From UBA4644 sp900555855 (GTDB taxonomy: Bacteria; Bacillota; Clostridia; Oscillospirales; Butyricicoccaceae): 39,298 nucleotides of DNA. Positions 23,346 to 30,981 of this stretch are shown in pieces. The stretch covers positions 1 to 39,298 of the forward strand of contig DAWAJD010000021.1 in the NCBI GenBank assembly GCA_052289195.1. The letters are read 5' to 3'. The first letter of the stretch is position 1. The number at the start of each line of letters is the position of its first letter. Under the pieces are notes generated by a model that searched no databases, had not been told where the DNA came from, and was given only the letters and a program-made list of their open reading frames with translations. A program made the position numbers and the translations under genes.

Positions 23346-23756
23346 ATGGCCGTGACGCTGCCGCCCATCGGCGTGAGTCTCCACGGGGATCCGGACACCC
23401 AGTCTCTGATGACCGGCGCGGTGGCGGCGGGAAATCTGTTTACGCTGGCCGTCCTGCGGGGCAAGGCCGCCCTGAAAAAGGATCCCTCCCTGGAGGGAAA
23501 CACGCCGCCGGTGCTGGATGTTCTGCCCCGGCTGGGCGCGGTGATCTTCGTGATCACCTCTTTTTATTTTCTGGGCCTGGCCTGGAACAGCGCCGCCAAA
23601 AACGGCGCGCAGACGCAGGCTTCCGGCGCAGACGCCGACCTGAAGCTGATCCTGCTGGCCAACCTGCTGGGCACGGCCGCCGTTTTGATGCGGACCCGGG
23701 TGATCTTCCGGTCGCCGCCCCTCTCCGCCCTGACCGTGGAAGCGCTGGAGGCCTGA
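23346..23756 (+). CDS. Small membrane protein of unknown function
   Basis: The 136-residue protein has a polar N-terminus (VTLPPIGVSLHGDPDTQSLMTGAVAAGNLFTLAVLRGKAA), a hydrophobic helix (LGAVIFVITSFYFLGLAWNSA, about 62-80) and another (LKLILLANLLGTAAVLM, about 99-115). The ATG follows GGGGGGAG. I do not recognise the family. It is the only plus-strand gene between 13 and 26 kb and is divergent from the VanY-like gene. A bidirectional terminator follows it. It could be a coding sequence unique to its relatives; the high GC content makes chance frames possible, but the ribosome site and membrane helices support it. Confidence 0.55.
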   Translation: MAVTLPPIGVSLHGDPDTQSLMTGAVAAGNLFTLAVLRGKAALKKDPSLEGNTPPVLDVLPRLGAVIFVITSFYFLGLAWNSAAKNGAQTQASGADADLKLILLANLLGTAAVLMRTRVIFRSPPLSALTVEALEA

Positions 23757-23779
23757 GCCGCCCTTCCGCATACAGCAGA

Positions 23780-23813
23780 AGCCCCCGCCGGACGCCGTCC
23801 GGACGGGGGCTTT
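23780..23813. terminator. Bidirectional terminator between convergent genes
   Basis: A GC-rich stem of about 13 pairs (AGCCCCCG, CCGGAC on the left; GTCCGG, CGGGGGCT on the right) with T runs on both sides. It serves the small membrane protein from the left and htrA from the right. Confidence 0.75.
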
Positions 23814-23870
23814 GCACAGAGTATGGAGAAAAATAGAAAGAAAAGCGAGGCTCGCAAATGAGAAGTGCGC

Positions 23871-25304
23871 TTACTGCGCGCTCGTATTCTGCTGCAGGGT
23901 CACATCGGCGGAGACCAGCTTGCCCTCCCGCTCCACATTGACCTCCACGGTATCGCCGGGCTGCTTGCCCGCCAGATAGTCGGTCACATCGGAGCTTTGG
24001 GAGACCATGACCTCATCCACGCTGATGATCCGGTCGCCCACCTGCAGACCCGCATCCTTGGCCTCCTGCGAGGAGACGCCGGAAATATAGACGCCTGCGG
24101 TCATGTTATACTGCGCCGCCTGCTGCGCGGTGATCTGCTGAACGCTGATGCCCAGAATGGCCTTGTTGGTGGTGGGCTTCACGCCGCTCTGCTGGTCCTC
24201 GCTGCCCTCCGGGGCCTCATAGGTGCCGTTGGCAATGAGCTGGGAGGCGATCTCCATGGCGGTGTTGCTGGGGATGGCAAAGCCCAGGCCCTCGGAATCG
24301 TTGTCCGAGCTCTTGGCGGAGACGATGCCGATAAGCTGGCCCTGATCGTTGAACAGGGCGCCGCCGGAATTGCCCGGGGAGACGGCCGCCGTCATCTGGA
24401 TCACATGAAGGGTGATGGTGCTGTAGGAGGTGCCGCCGCCGAAGCCGCCGTAGAACATATCATACAGGCTGCCCCGGTTGGTCTGGCCGCTCTGGCTGCT
24501 GTTTTCCACCTGGACGGAGATGGTCCGGTCCAGCGCGGAGACGATGCCGTCAGAGATGGAGCCGGAGAAGCGTCCCTCCGGGTTGCCCACGGCGTAGCAC
24601 GCCGCGCCCTGCTTCACCTGGCTGCTGTCTGCCACCTCAGCGGCCTTCAGGCCGGTGGCCTCGATCTTGACCACGGCGATATCGCCGTTAACATAGCTGC
24701 CCACCACGGTTGCGGGATAGGTGGTGCCGTTCCGCAGCTCCACGGTGATCTTGGAGGCGCCGCTGATCACATGGGCGGCGGTGAGGATATAGCCGTCCTC
24801 CGAGATGACCACGCCGGAGCCTGCGCCGGAGGCCACATAGCTGCCGAACCAGTAGTTGCTCTTGGTCATGATCTCCGTGGTGATGGCCACCACGGAATCC
24901 TCCACCTTGGCGGCGATCTGCTCGCCGGTGAGGGCGCCCGAAGCGGTCTGCACGGTGCCGGAGCCGGCAGACGCCGTCACCTGCTGGAGCACCACGCGGT
25001 TTTTGTTCTGATAGACCATCTGCGCGCCGGCATAGCCTGCGCCGAAGCAGATGGCCGCCGCCGCCAAAACGGCCACGCAGCCCAGCAGGATCTTTTTCCC
25101 GCTGCCCTTTTTCTTTTTGGGCCGGGGCTGGTGGGGCGTCTGTCCCGGAGCGGTCTGCCAGTCGCCGGAGCCGAAGCTGGCCTGGCGGGAGGCGATGTCC
25201 TCTCCGGTGTAATGATATTCGCTGTTCTGGGGATCCGCCGTTTCCGGGGTCTGCTGCGTTTCGTTTTCGTTGGGCGTGAAGCCGCCGTTTTCCTGTTCGC
25301 TCAT
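23871..25304 (-). CDS. htrA: HtrA/DegP-type trypsin-like serine protease with PDZ domain
   Basis: The 477-residue protein has a disordered acidic N-terminus (about 1-60), a Lys-rich stretch and one membrane helix (about 71-93), then the protease domain outside the membrane. The triad is visible: H178 (TAAHVI), D208 (GDIAVVK) and S313 (GNSGGAL). A C-terminal PDZ domain covers about residues 375-470 (GVYISGVSSQEAKDAGLQVGDRIISVDE). HtrA proteins degrade misfolded exported proteins. AGGAG lies 10 bases upstream of the ATG. The promoter region has three in-phase 11-bp elements, suggesting control by a response regulator; no two-component genes are nearby. Confidence 0.95.
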   Translation of the reverse strand: MSEQENGGFTPNENETQQTPETADPQNSEYHYTGEDIASRQASFGSGDWQTAPGQTPHQPRPKKKKGSGKKILLGCVAVLAAAAICFGAGYAGAQMVYQNKNRVVLQQVTASAGSGTVQTASGALTGEQIAAKVEDSVVAITTEIMTKSNYWFGSYVASGAGSGVVISEDGYILTAAHVISGASKITVELRNGTTYPATVVGSYVNGDIAVVKIEATGLKAAEVADSSQVKQGAACYAVGNPEGRFSGSISDGIVSALDRTISVQVENSSQSGQTNRGSLYDMFYGGFGGGTSYSTITLHVIQMTAAVSPGNSGGALFNDQGQLIGIVSAKSSDNDSEGLGFAIPSNTAMEIASQLIANGTYEAPEGSEDQQSGVKPTTNKAILGISVQQITAQQAAQYNMTAGVYISGVSSQEAKDAGLQVGDRIISVDEVMVSQSSDVTDYLAGKQPGDTVEVNVEREGKLVSADVTLQQNTSAQ

Positions 25305-25354
25305 ATCTGTTCAAAGCTCCTTTCGGGTTTTGGTTCTCTTCTGTTTACAGCTTG

Positions 25355-25410
25355 AGTATAAATCCGGAAAATAAACTCTGCTTTTCCGGAAGATAAACAG
25401 AAGATAAACA
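25355..25410 (-). promoter_or_regulatory. htrA promoter with in-phase 11-bp direct repeats
   Basis: Going upstream from the -10 box TATACT (25360-25355), the minus strand has no -35 match; instead GTTTATTTTC (25376-25367) and two perfect tandem copies of TGTTTATCTTC (25399-25389 and 25410-25400) cover that region. The first element is exactly 22 bases (two periods) from the second, so all three sit on one face of the helix. This is the layout of OmpR-type response regulator sites. Confidence 0.6.
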
Positions 25411-25429
25411 ATTTTCCCGGGAAACGCGG

Positions 25430-25837
25430 TCACAGGGCGTTTCTGGCCTCTTTATAATACCGCAGGCTTTTGCGCAGGAACTCCTCCGTGACGCAGAAAT
25501 GCTCGGCCAGCTCGTCGGGGCGGGTGATGCCCCGCTTCAGCGCCCGCTTCAGCTCCGGCAGGGGCACCAGCCGCCGGATGGCCCAGCGCTCCGCCCGCTG
25601 CTCGCACCGGGCCCGCTGGATCATGCTGCTCTCCATGGTGTAAAAGCCGCCGGTGACGCAGTGCCCCATCTCATGGGCCAGACAGGCCAGCTCCTCTGCG
25701 CTGGTGGGGAGCTTTTCCTTGTCCAGCCCGATGCAGCCGTCCGGCGAGGAAATGGCGGGGCTGTTGTGCAGAGGAAAGCAGCAGACCTGCAGCCCCAGAC
25801 GGTCCGCCGTCCGATACAGGTCCTGCAGGCGCGTCAT
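25430..25837 (-). CDS. ImmA/IrrE-type metallopeptidase
   Basis: The 135-residue protein has the zinc motif HEMGH (H55, E56, H59) in LACLAHEMGHCVTGGFYT, and the following ARCEQRAERWAIRRLVP helix, typical of ImmA/IrrE (COG2856) peptidases. These cleave XRE-type repressors in response to stress in several elements. It overlaps the upstream XRE gene by four bases, so the two are likely a regulatory pair. The start is ATG 25837. Length is normal. No element structural genes follow in this window. Confidence 0.93.
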   Translation of the reverse strand: MTRLQDLYRTADRLGLQVCCFPLHNSPAISSPDGCIGLDKEKLPTSAEELACLAHEMGHCVTGGFYTMESSMIQRARCEQRAERWAIRRLVPLPELKRALKRGITRPDELAEHFCVTEEFLRKSLRYYKEARNAL

Positions 25838-26160
25838 TCGTCCCGCCTCTTTTCCCGCAGAGCCCGCTTGAACCGGGCAAACTCCAAAACATCCTGCTTG
25901 TCCTCCTCCGTCAGCTGCCGCACCTCGCCGTAAAGGGCGAACTCCAGCGCGGAGGTCTCCTCCGCCGCGTCGTCGAAGAAATAATTGGGCTCCACCTTCA
26001 AGGCGTGGCAAAGCCGGCGGATGGTCTCCGCGTCCGGCTGGTTCTGGCCGTTTTCCCAGTTGCTGATGGAATTGTGCTTCGCGCCCACCGCTTCGGCCAG
26101 CTCCTTCTGGGTAAGGCGGCAGTTTTTTCGTGCCTGTCGAAGTTTTTCTCCAAAATTCAT
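25834..26160 (-). CDS. XRE-family transcriptional regulator
   Basis: The 108-residue protein has an N-terminal helix-turn-helix of the XRE type (RLTQKELAEAVGAKHNSISNWENGQNQPDAETIRRLCHALKV at about 14-55) and a helical C-terminal half ending in KRALREKRRDE. The start is ATG 26160, ten bases after AAGGAG. It is translationally coupled to the ImmA-type peptidase. Three TGTCGA sites 30 bases apart lie upstream, likely its operators. Confidence 0.93.
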   Translation of the reverse strand: MNFGEKLRQARKNCRLTQKELAEAVGAKHNSISNWENGQNQPDAETIRRLCHALKVEPNYFFDDAAEETSALEFALYGEVRQLTEEDKQDVLEFARFKRALREKRRDE

Positions 26161-26181
26161 GGCCTTTTCGCTCCTTGCTTC

Positions 26182-26256
26182 TGTCGATATTTGTGGAAAT
26201 CCCGCGGATCCTGTCGATCCTGTTCTCACAATAGCACAAATTGTCGAAAAAGTAAA
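26182..26256 (-). promoter_or_regulatory. XRE promoter with three TGTCGA sites at 30-bp spacing
   Basis: The minus-strand promoter reads TTTACT (26256-26251), 17 bases, TATTGT (26233-26228). TGTCGA occurs at 26182, 26212 and 26242, exactly 30 bases apart, i.e. about three helical turns; one copy lies between the -35 and -10. A further copy is inside the gene at 26135. These are candidate operators for autoregulation. Confidence 0.55.
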
Positions 26257-26288
26257 TCATAAATTTCGAAATAATTGAACTTTTCCTC

Positions 26289-26317
26289 TTGACATTTCAC
26301 TTTTTTGCTATTATGCN
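26289..26317 (+). promoter_or_regulatory. Promoter cut by the assembly gap
   Basis: A perfect TTGACA (26289-26294), 17 bases, then TATGC and the first unknown base. It points right, away from the XRE gene, at sequence that is missing in the gap. It may be the main target of the XRE repressor. Confidence 0.6.
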
Positions 26318-26326
26318 NNNNNNNNN
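26317..26326. other. Assembly gap (ten Ns)
   Basis: Ten unknown bases of conventional length; the true size is not known. The sequence on both sides includes a TTTCGAAAT-like stretch, so a repeat may have broken the assembly. Confidence 0.98.
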
Positions 26327-26409
26327 CGAAATTTCCACCGTTTTCCCTCCTTGTTTTTCTACCATACGATAAATGATGTCCGATAAAACGGATAGAAAGG
26401 AAGGCTTTT

Positions 26410-26679
26410 ATGCAGTTTCATTTGACACAGGAGCAGGTCCCGGCGGAGATCCAGTGGCTCAGCGAGCTGGTGGGCATGGAGCGGTTTCTCCAGATCCTGG
26501 ACACGGCGGGCGGGGAATGCATTTATTTCCCCAAGCGGGAAACGCTGGAGCGTCCGCTGCGGCACCAGGCCATCCTGCGGGAATACAACGGCGCCAACCT
26601 GCGGCAGCTCTCCCGGAAATACGGCGTTACCGACCGCTGCATCCGCAACATCCTGAAGGCGGGCCAGCAGCCCAGCTGA
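26410..26679 (+). CDS. Mor-like small DNA-binding protein
   Basis: The 89-residue protein ends with a helix-turn-helix (ANLRQLSRKYGVTDRCIRNILKAG at about 61-86) following an N-terminal helical part. The order resembles the Mor/C activator family of transposable phage Mu and related clostridial proteins. A good ribosome site (GAAAGGAAGG) precedes the ATG. It lies beyond the assembly gap from the XRE/ImmA pair; a short palindrome TCCGATAAAACGGA lies just upstream. I am fairly sure of the family, less of the role. Confidence 0.75.
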   Translation: MQFHLTQEQVPAEIQWLSELVGMERFLQILDTAGGECIYFPKRETLERPLRHQAILREYNGANLRQLSRKYGVTDRCIRNILKAGQQPS

Positions 26680-26707
26680 AAGGAAGGCCGGCCGCAGGGC
26701 GACACCC

Positions 26708-26752
26708 CAGCCCTTGGCTCCCTCGTCCCCCGCAGGGCTTTCCTCCCCTTTT
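26708..26752. repeat. Partial copy of the GC-rich dispersed repeat
   Basis: AGCCCTTGGCTCCCTCG and CGTCCCCCGCAGGGC match, in part, the end of the MITE-like element near 30.9 kb. It lies in the spacer between the Mor-like gene and the metG promoter. Confidence 0.5.
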
Positions 26753-26785
26753 TCCGCTTTCGCGGCTTTTTCGGCGGCGCACCAC

Positions 26786-26814
26786 TTGTAAAGCCCAAAA
26801 AACCTTGCTATAAT
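26786..26814 (+). promoter_or_regulatory. Promoter of metG
   Basis: TTGTAA (26786) and a perfect TATAAT (26809) are 17 bases apart. metG starts about 40 bases past the -10, so the leader is short and no T-box fits in it. Confidence 0.85.
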
Positions 26815-26855
26815 GCTTTATAAACCGAAATCTCAGGGAAATTGAGGGAAAAACC

Positions 26856-28832
26856 GTGAAAGAAAAATTTTATATCACAACACCGATCTACTATCCCAGC
26901 GCCAAGCTGCACATCGGCCACAGCTACTGCACCGTGGCCACCGATGTGATCGCCCGCTACAAGCGGCTGCAGGGCTATGAGGTGATGTTCCTCACCGGCA
27001 CCGACGAGCACGGCCAGAAGATCGAAGCCAAGGCCGCGGCGGCCGGCGTTACCCCGAAGGAGTTTGTGGACCGGATCGTGGAAGGCCCCCGGGGCGTTCT
27101 GGATCTCTGGAAGCTGATGAACATCTCCAACGACCGCTTTATCCGCACCACGGATGATTACCATGTGGAGGCCGTCCAGAAGATCTTTAAGAAGATGTAT
27201 GAAAAGGGCGACATCTACAAGGGCGCCTACAAGGGCAAATACTGCCGGGACTGCGAGAGCTTCTGGACGGAGAGCCAGCTGAAGGACGGCAAATGCCCGG
27301 ACTGCGGCCGGGAGGTTCAGGACGCGGAGGAGGAGGCCTATTTCTTCCGCCTGTCCAAATATGCCGAGCCGGTGCGCCGTCTGCTGGAGGAAACGGATTT
27401 TCTGGAGCCCCGCAGCCGGGTCAACGAGATGGTGAACAACTTCATCAGGCCCGGCCTGGAGGATCTCTGCGTCTCCCGCACCAGCTTCACCTGGGGCATT
27501 CCCGTGGATTTCGACCCCAAGCATGTGGTCTATGTCTGGGTAGACGCCCTGTTCAACTACGCCACCGCCCTGGGCTTCCTCAATGAAAAATATCACGATT
27601 ACGACCGCTTCTGGCCCGCCGATGTGCATATCGTGGGCAAGGAGATCGTCCGCTTCCATTCCATCATCTGGCCCGCCATGCTCATGAGCATGGAGATGCC
27701 CCTGCCCAAAAAGGTCTTCGGCCACGGCTGGCTGCTGATGGACGGCGGCAAGATGAGCAAATCCAAGGGCAATGTGGTAGATCCCTATGTGCTGGCGGAA
27801 AAGTTCGGCGTAGATGCGCTGCGCTTCTTCCTGCTGCGGATCTTCCCCTTCGGCTCCGACGGCAACTTCTCCAACGAGGCCCTGATCAACACCATCAATG
27901 TGGATCTGGCCAATGTTCTGGGCAATCTGGTGAGCCGCACCACCGCCATGGTGGGCAAATATTTCGGCGGCGCGCTGCCGGAGGGCTGCAGCCGGCCCGT
28001 GGACGAGCAGCCCTTCGACGCCCAGCTGAAGGCCGCCGCCTGCGCCCTGCGGGATCGCTATCAGGCCCAGATGGATGCCTTCGCCCCCCACAAGGCGCTG
28101 GACGAGGTCTTCCAGGTCATCGACCGGGCCAATAAGTATATTGATGAAAACGCCCCCTGGGCGCTGGCCAAGGATATGGACAAAAACGGCCCCCGGCTGG
28201 CCCATGTGCTTTACAACCTGCTGGAGGTCACCCGGATCTGCGGCATTCTGCTGACGCCCTTCATGCCCGAGAGCATGGACAAGCTCTTTGCGCAGATCGG
28301 CGCCTGCCCCTGCTGCCGCAGCTGGGAGAGCGCGGCCCAGTGGGGACGCCGGAGCGAGACCCGGCCCACCGTCAAGGGCGATAATCTCTTCCCCCGCATC
28401 GACGCGGAGCAGGCCCTGGCCGAGCTGGAGCAGCTGGCCGAGGAAGCGAAAAAGGCCGCGCTGCCGCCGCTGGAGCTGGAGCCGCAGCTGGAGGAGACCG
28501 TGGACTTCGACACCTTCTGCAAAAGCGATTTCCGGGCCGTCAAGGTGAAGGAATGCTCCGCCGTGAAGAAATCCGACAAGCTGCTGAAGTTTATTCTGGA
28601 CGACGGCACCGGCACCGACCGGCAGATCCTCTCCGGCATCCATAAGTTTTACGAGCCGGAGCAGCTTTTGGGCAAGACGCTGCTGGCCATCGTCAACCTG
28701 CCGCCCCGGAAGATGATGGGGCAGGAGAGCTGCGGCATGCTGATCTCCGCTGTCCACAAGGAGCAGGGCGAGGAAAAGCTCCAGCTGGTCATGCTGGACG
28801 ACGCCATCCCCGCCGGCGCAAAAATGTGCTGA
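26856..28832 (+). CDS. metG: Methionyl-tRNA synthetase
   Basis: The 658-residue class I synthetase charges tRNA-Met. HIGH (H19-H22, in SAKLHIGHSY) and KMSKSK (about 299-304) are present. The zinc knuckle in the connective peptide is complete: C130/C133 and C147/C150. A C-terminal tRNA-binding (EMAP-like) domain begins near 553 (DFDTFCKSDFRAVKVKE) and ends GILISAVH-like (here CGMLISAVHKEQG). The start is GTG 26856 after GAGGG. Strong promoter upstream, hairpin terminator downstream. Length is normal. Confidence 0.97.
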   Translation: MKEKFYITTPIYYPSAKLHIGHSYCTVATDVIARYKRLQGYEVMFLTGTDEHGQKIEAKAAAAGVTPKEFVDRIVEGPRGVLDLWKLMNISNDRFIRTTDDYHVEAVQKIFKKMYEKGDIYKGAYKGKYCRDCESFWTESQLKDGKCPDCGREVQDAEEEAYFFRLSKYAEPVRRLLEETDFLEPRSRVNEMVNNFIRPGLEDLCVSRTSFTWGIPVDFDPKHVVYVWVDALFNYATALGFLNEKYHDYDRFWPADVHIVGKEIVRFHSIIWPAMLMSMEMPLPKKVFGHGWLLMDGGKMSKSKGNVVDPYVLAEKFGVDALRFFLLRIFPFGSDGNFSNEALINTINVDLANVLGNLVSRTTAMVGKYFGGALPEGCSRPVDEQPFDAQLKAAACALRDRYQAQMDAFAPHKALDEVFQVIDRANKYIDENAPWALAKDMDKNGPRLAHVLYNLLEVTRICGILLTPFMPESMDKLFAQIGACPCCRSWESAAQWGRRSETRPTVKGDNLFPRIDAEQALAELEQLAEEAKKAALPPLELEPQLEETVDFDTFCKSDFRAVKVKECSAVKKSDKLLKFILDDGTGTDRQILSGIHKFYEPEQLLGKTLLAIVNLPPRKMMGQESCGMLISAVHKEQGEEKLQLVMLDDAIPAGAKMC

Positions 28833-28862
28833 AGCCTGCGTTTTCTTAAATGTCCCCCCTCA

Positions 28863-28886
28863 GGGCCGGCAAGACCGGCCCTTTTT
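28863..28886 (+). terminator. Terminator after metG
   Basis: GGGCCGG and CCGGCCC form a seven-base stem around AAGA-type loop, followed by TTTTTC. It lies 30 bases past metG, 22 before tatD; it probably ends or weakens the transcript between them. Confidence 0.75.
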
Positions 28887-28907
28887 CAAAATCATCAGGA
28901 GGATCTC

Positions 28908-29675
28908 ATGGAGCTTTTTGATACCCACGCCCATTACGACGACGAGGCCTTCGACGCCGACCGGGACGCCGTGCTTTCCGCGCTGCCGGAGGCCGGGGTC
29001 TCGCTGGTGCTGGATCCGGGCTGCGACCTGCCCTCCTCCCAAAGGGCGGCGGCGCTGGCGGAGACCTATCCCCATGTTTACGCCGCCGTGGGCGTCCATC
29101 CGGAGCACTGCGCGGGCTTCGGGGAGGCCGCCCTTTCCGCCCTGCGGCAGCTGGCGGAAAGGCCGAAGGTCATCGCCATCGGCGAGATCGGGCTGGATTA
29201 TTACTGGGAGCAGAATCCGCCCCGGGAGATCCAGCGGCAGGCCTTTCGCGCCCAGCTGGCGCTGGCCCGGGAGCTTGACCTGCCGGTGATCGTCCACGAC
29301 CGGGAGGCCCACGGCGACACGCTGGATATTCTGGAGGAGTTTCCCCAGGCGCGGGGCGTTCTGCACTGCTTCAGCGGCAGCCCGGAAATGGCCCGGGCGC
29401 TGGCCGAAAGGGGCTGGTATTTTGGCTTTGACGGCCCTGTGACCTATAAAAACGCCCGGAAAAGCCTGGAGGCGGCGGCTGCCGTCCCCCGGGACCGGCT
29501 GCTGCTGGAGACGGATTCGCCCTATCTCTCCCCCGTCCCTCTGCGGGGCCGGCGCAACGATTCCCGCAGCCTGCCCTATATCGCCCAAAGGCTGGCGGAG
29601 GTGCTGGATATGGAGCCGGAGGCGCTGGCCGCCCTTTGTCTGGAAAACGGAAAGCGGCTGTTTGGCCTGAAGTGA
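28908..29675 (+). CDS. tatD: TatD family metal-dependent DNase
   Basis: The 255-residue protein has the TatD metal sites: FDTHAHYDD at the start, AIGEIGLDYYW at about 89-99, VIVHDREAHGDTL near 128, GVLHCFSGS near 147, and LLETDSPYLSP near 202. These enzymes are Mg-dependent exonucleases acting in DNA repair or RNA turnover. It is next to metG as in many Firmicutes. AGGAGG lies eight bases before the ATG. Length is normal. Confidence 0.96.
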   Translation: MELFDTHAHYDDEAFDADRDAVLSALPEAGVSLVLDPGCDLPSSQRAAALAETYPHVYAAVGVHPEHCAGFGEAALSALRQLAERPKVIAIGEIGLDYYWEQNPPREIQRQAFRAQLALARELDLPVIVHDREAHGDTLDILEEFPQARGVLHCFSGSPEMARALAERGWYFGFDGPVTYKNARKSLEAAAAVPRDRLLLETDSPYLSPVPLRGRRNDSRSLPYIAQRLAEVLDMEPEALAALCLENGKRLFGLK

Positions 29676-29685
29676 GGAGGAGCCT

Positions 29686-30675
29686 ATGGAACTGGAATAC
29701 GGTGCGCCGCTGCGCCCCTGGCGGCGGGAGGAGACCCGGCGCTTTCTGGCCCGGGAGGGGCTGGATTATGACGAGAGCATCCAATTTACCGTCAATCTGC
29801 TGGAAAACGACGAGATCATCGCCTCCGGCTCGCTGGACGGAGCCATCTGCAAATGCATCGCCGTGGCCGACGAGCATCAGGGGGAGGGGCTGACGGCCAC
29901 CATTCTGACCCAGCTGCGGCAGGAGGCCTTCCGCCGGGGCCTGCGGCATCTGTTTCTCTATACCAAGCCGAAAAACCGGCGGATGTTTCAGGAGCTGAGC
30001 TTTTACCCCGTGGCGGAGACGGCCGACACCCTGCTCATGGAAAACATCAAGGACGGCTGCAAGCAATTCGTGGCGTCGCTCAAGGCGCCGGCCTGCACCG
30101 GCACGGTGGGCGCCATCGTGGCCAACTGCAACCCCTTCACCCTGGGCCACCGCTATCTCATCGAGCAGGCGGCGCGCCAGTGCGGGCTGCTGCATCTTTT
30201 CATCCTTTCGGAGGACAGGAGCCTGTTTCCGGCGGAAACGCGGCTGGCGCTGGCAAAGGCGGGGACGGCGGATCTGCCCAATGTTCTCGTCCATCCCACC
30301 GGGGATTATCTGATCTCCGCCGCCACCTTCCCCACCTATTTCATCAAGGACAAGGATCGCATCCCGGAGATCCGCTGCGGACTGGATCTGGAGATCTTTT
30401 CCTCCTGCTTTGCCCCCGCCCTGCACATCACCCGGCGGTTCGTGGGGACAGAGCCGCTTTCCCCCGTCACCGACGCCTATAACCGGCAGCTGATGGCCTT
30501 TTTGCCCGGCCGGGGCGTAGAGGTGACGCTGATCCCCCGGAAGGAGCAGGACGGCGCGCCCATCTCCGCTTCCCGGGTCCGGGCGCTGCTGGCGGAGGGC
30601 CGGGTGGAGGAGACCCGCGCTCTGGTCCCCGCCACGACCTTTGCTTATCTGCAGTCGCATTTCCCGCAGAAATGA
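29686..30675 (+). CDS. citC: [Citrate (pro-3S)-lyase] ligase
   Basis: The 329-residue protein joins a GNAT-like N-terminal region (CIAVADEHQGEGLTATIL, LFLYTKPKNRRMFQELSF) to a nucleotidyltransferase domain with CNPFTLGHRYLIE (HxGH class) and the ISASRVR motif near the end. This order is that of CitC, which activates citrate lyase by acetylating its prosthetic group with acetate and ATP. The citrate lyase genes citD, citE and citF are not nearby, so the gene is an orphan here. It follows tatD by ten bases, with a GAGGAG site. Confidence 0.92.
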   Translation: MELEYGAPLRPWRREETRRFLAREGLDYDESIQFTVNLLENDEIIASGSLDGAICKCIAVADEHQGEGLTATILTQLRQEAFRRGLRHLFLYTKPKNRRMFQELSFYPVAETADTLLMENIKDGCKQFVASLKAPACTGTVGAIVANCNPFTLGHRYLIEQAARQCGLLHLFILSEDRSLFPAETRLALAKAGTADLPNVLVHPTGDYLISAATFPTYFIKDKDRIPEIRCGLDLEIFSSCFAPALHITRRFVGTEPLSPVTDAYNRQLMAFLPGRGVEVTLIPRKEQDGAPISASRVRALLAEGRVEETRALVPATTFAYLQSHFPQK

Positions 30676-30689
30676 TCGGGAAAGGCCCG

Positions 30690-30746
30690 CTCTCAGCCCC
30701 TTGTCTTCCCTGTGTAAGGGGGCAGAGCGAGCAACCTCCCACCACC
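30690..30746. repeat. Partial copy of the GC-rich repeat beside the MITE-like element
   Basis: CCTTGTCTTCCCTGTGTAAG and the following GGGGGCAGAGCGAGCAACCTCCC look like a diverged arm of the element that starts at 30747. A nested or adjacent insertion is likely. Confidence 0.5.
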
Positions 30747-30916
30747 CTTGCCTCCCCTGTGTAAGGGGAGGTGCTGAGCGGATGCGAAGCGGAGGGGTTG
30801 TAGGTCGGGTGCAGGAGAAGGCATCCTGTAACCGTAATCCCGTTCCTACACGATACCCACAACCCCTCAGTCAAACCCTTCGGGTTTGCCAGCTCCCCTT
30901 ACACAGGGGAGCCAAG
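30747..30916. repeat. MITE-like element with terminal inverted repeats
   Basis: Left arm (30747-30770) and right arm (30893-30916) are inverted copies of a 24-base sequence with one mismatch, built on CTCCCCTGTGTAAGGGGAG. Inside, GGAGGGGTTGT and ACAACCCCTC pair further. The whole is about 170 bases, with no coding potential. Related partial copies occur near 26.7 and 39.2 kb. The core arm is itself palindromic (CTCCCCT...AGGGGAG), so each arm can form a hairpin. It sits between citC and secA. Confidence 0.75.
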
Positions 30917-30930
30917 CCCTGCGGGGGACG

Positions 30931-30966
30931 AAAAACATAAAAGCGCCCGGCCACTTGGCCGGGCGT
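30931..30966 (-). terminator. Terminator of secA
   Basis: A nine-base stem CGCCCGGCC/GGCCGGGCG with four-base loop, then GCTTTTATGTTTTT on the minus strand. It lies 16 bases past the secA stop. Confidence 0.88.
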
Positions 30967-30981
30967 TTGCTTTGCTTCCTC

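Noticed and set aside
26680..26855. T-box or other riboswitch before metG
   Set aside because: The promoter leaves only about 40 bases of leader, too short for a T-box.
29686..30675. Plain GNAT acetyltransferase
   Set aside because: The C-terminal half has the HxGH and ISASRVR nucleotidyltransferase motifs of CitC.
30690..30935. CRISPR array
   Set aside because: The repeats are inverted, few and not regularly spaced; no cas genes are nearby.
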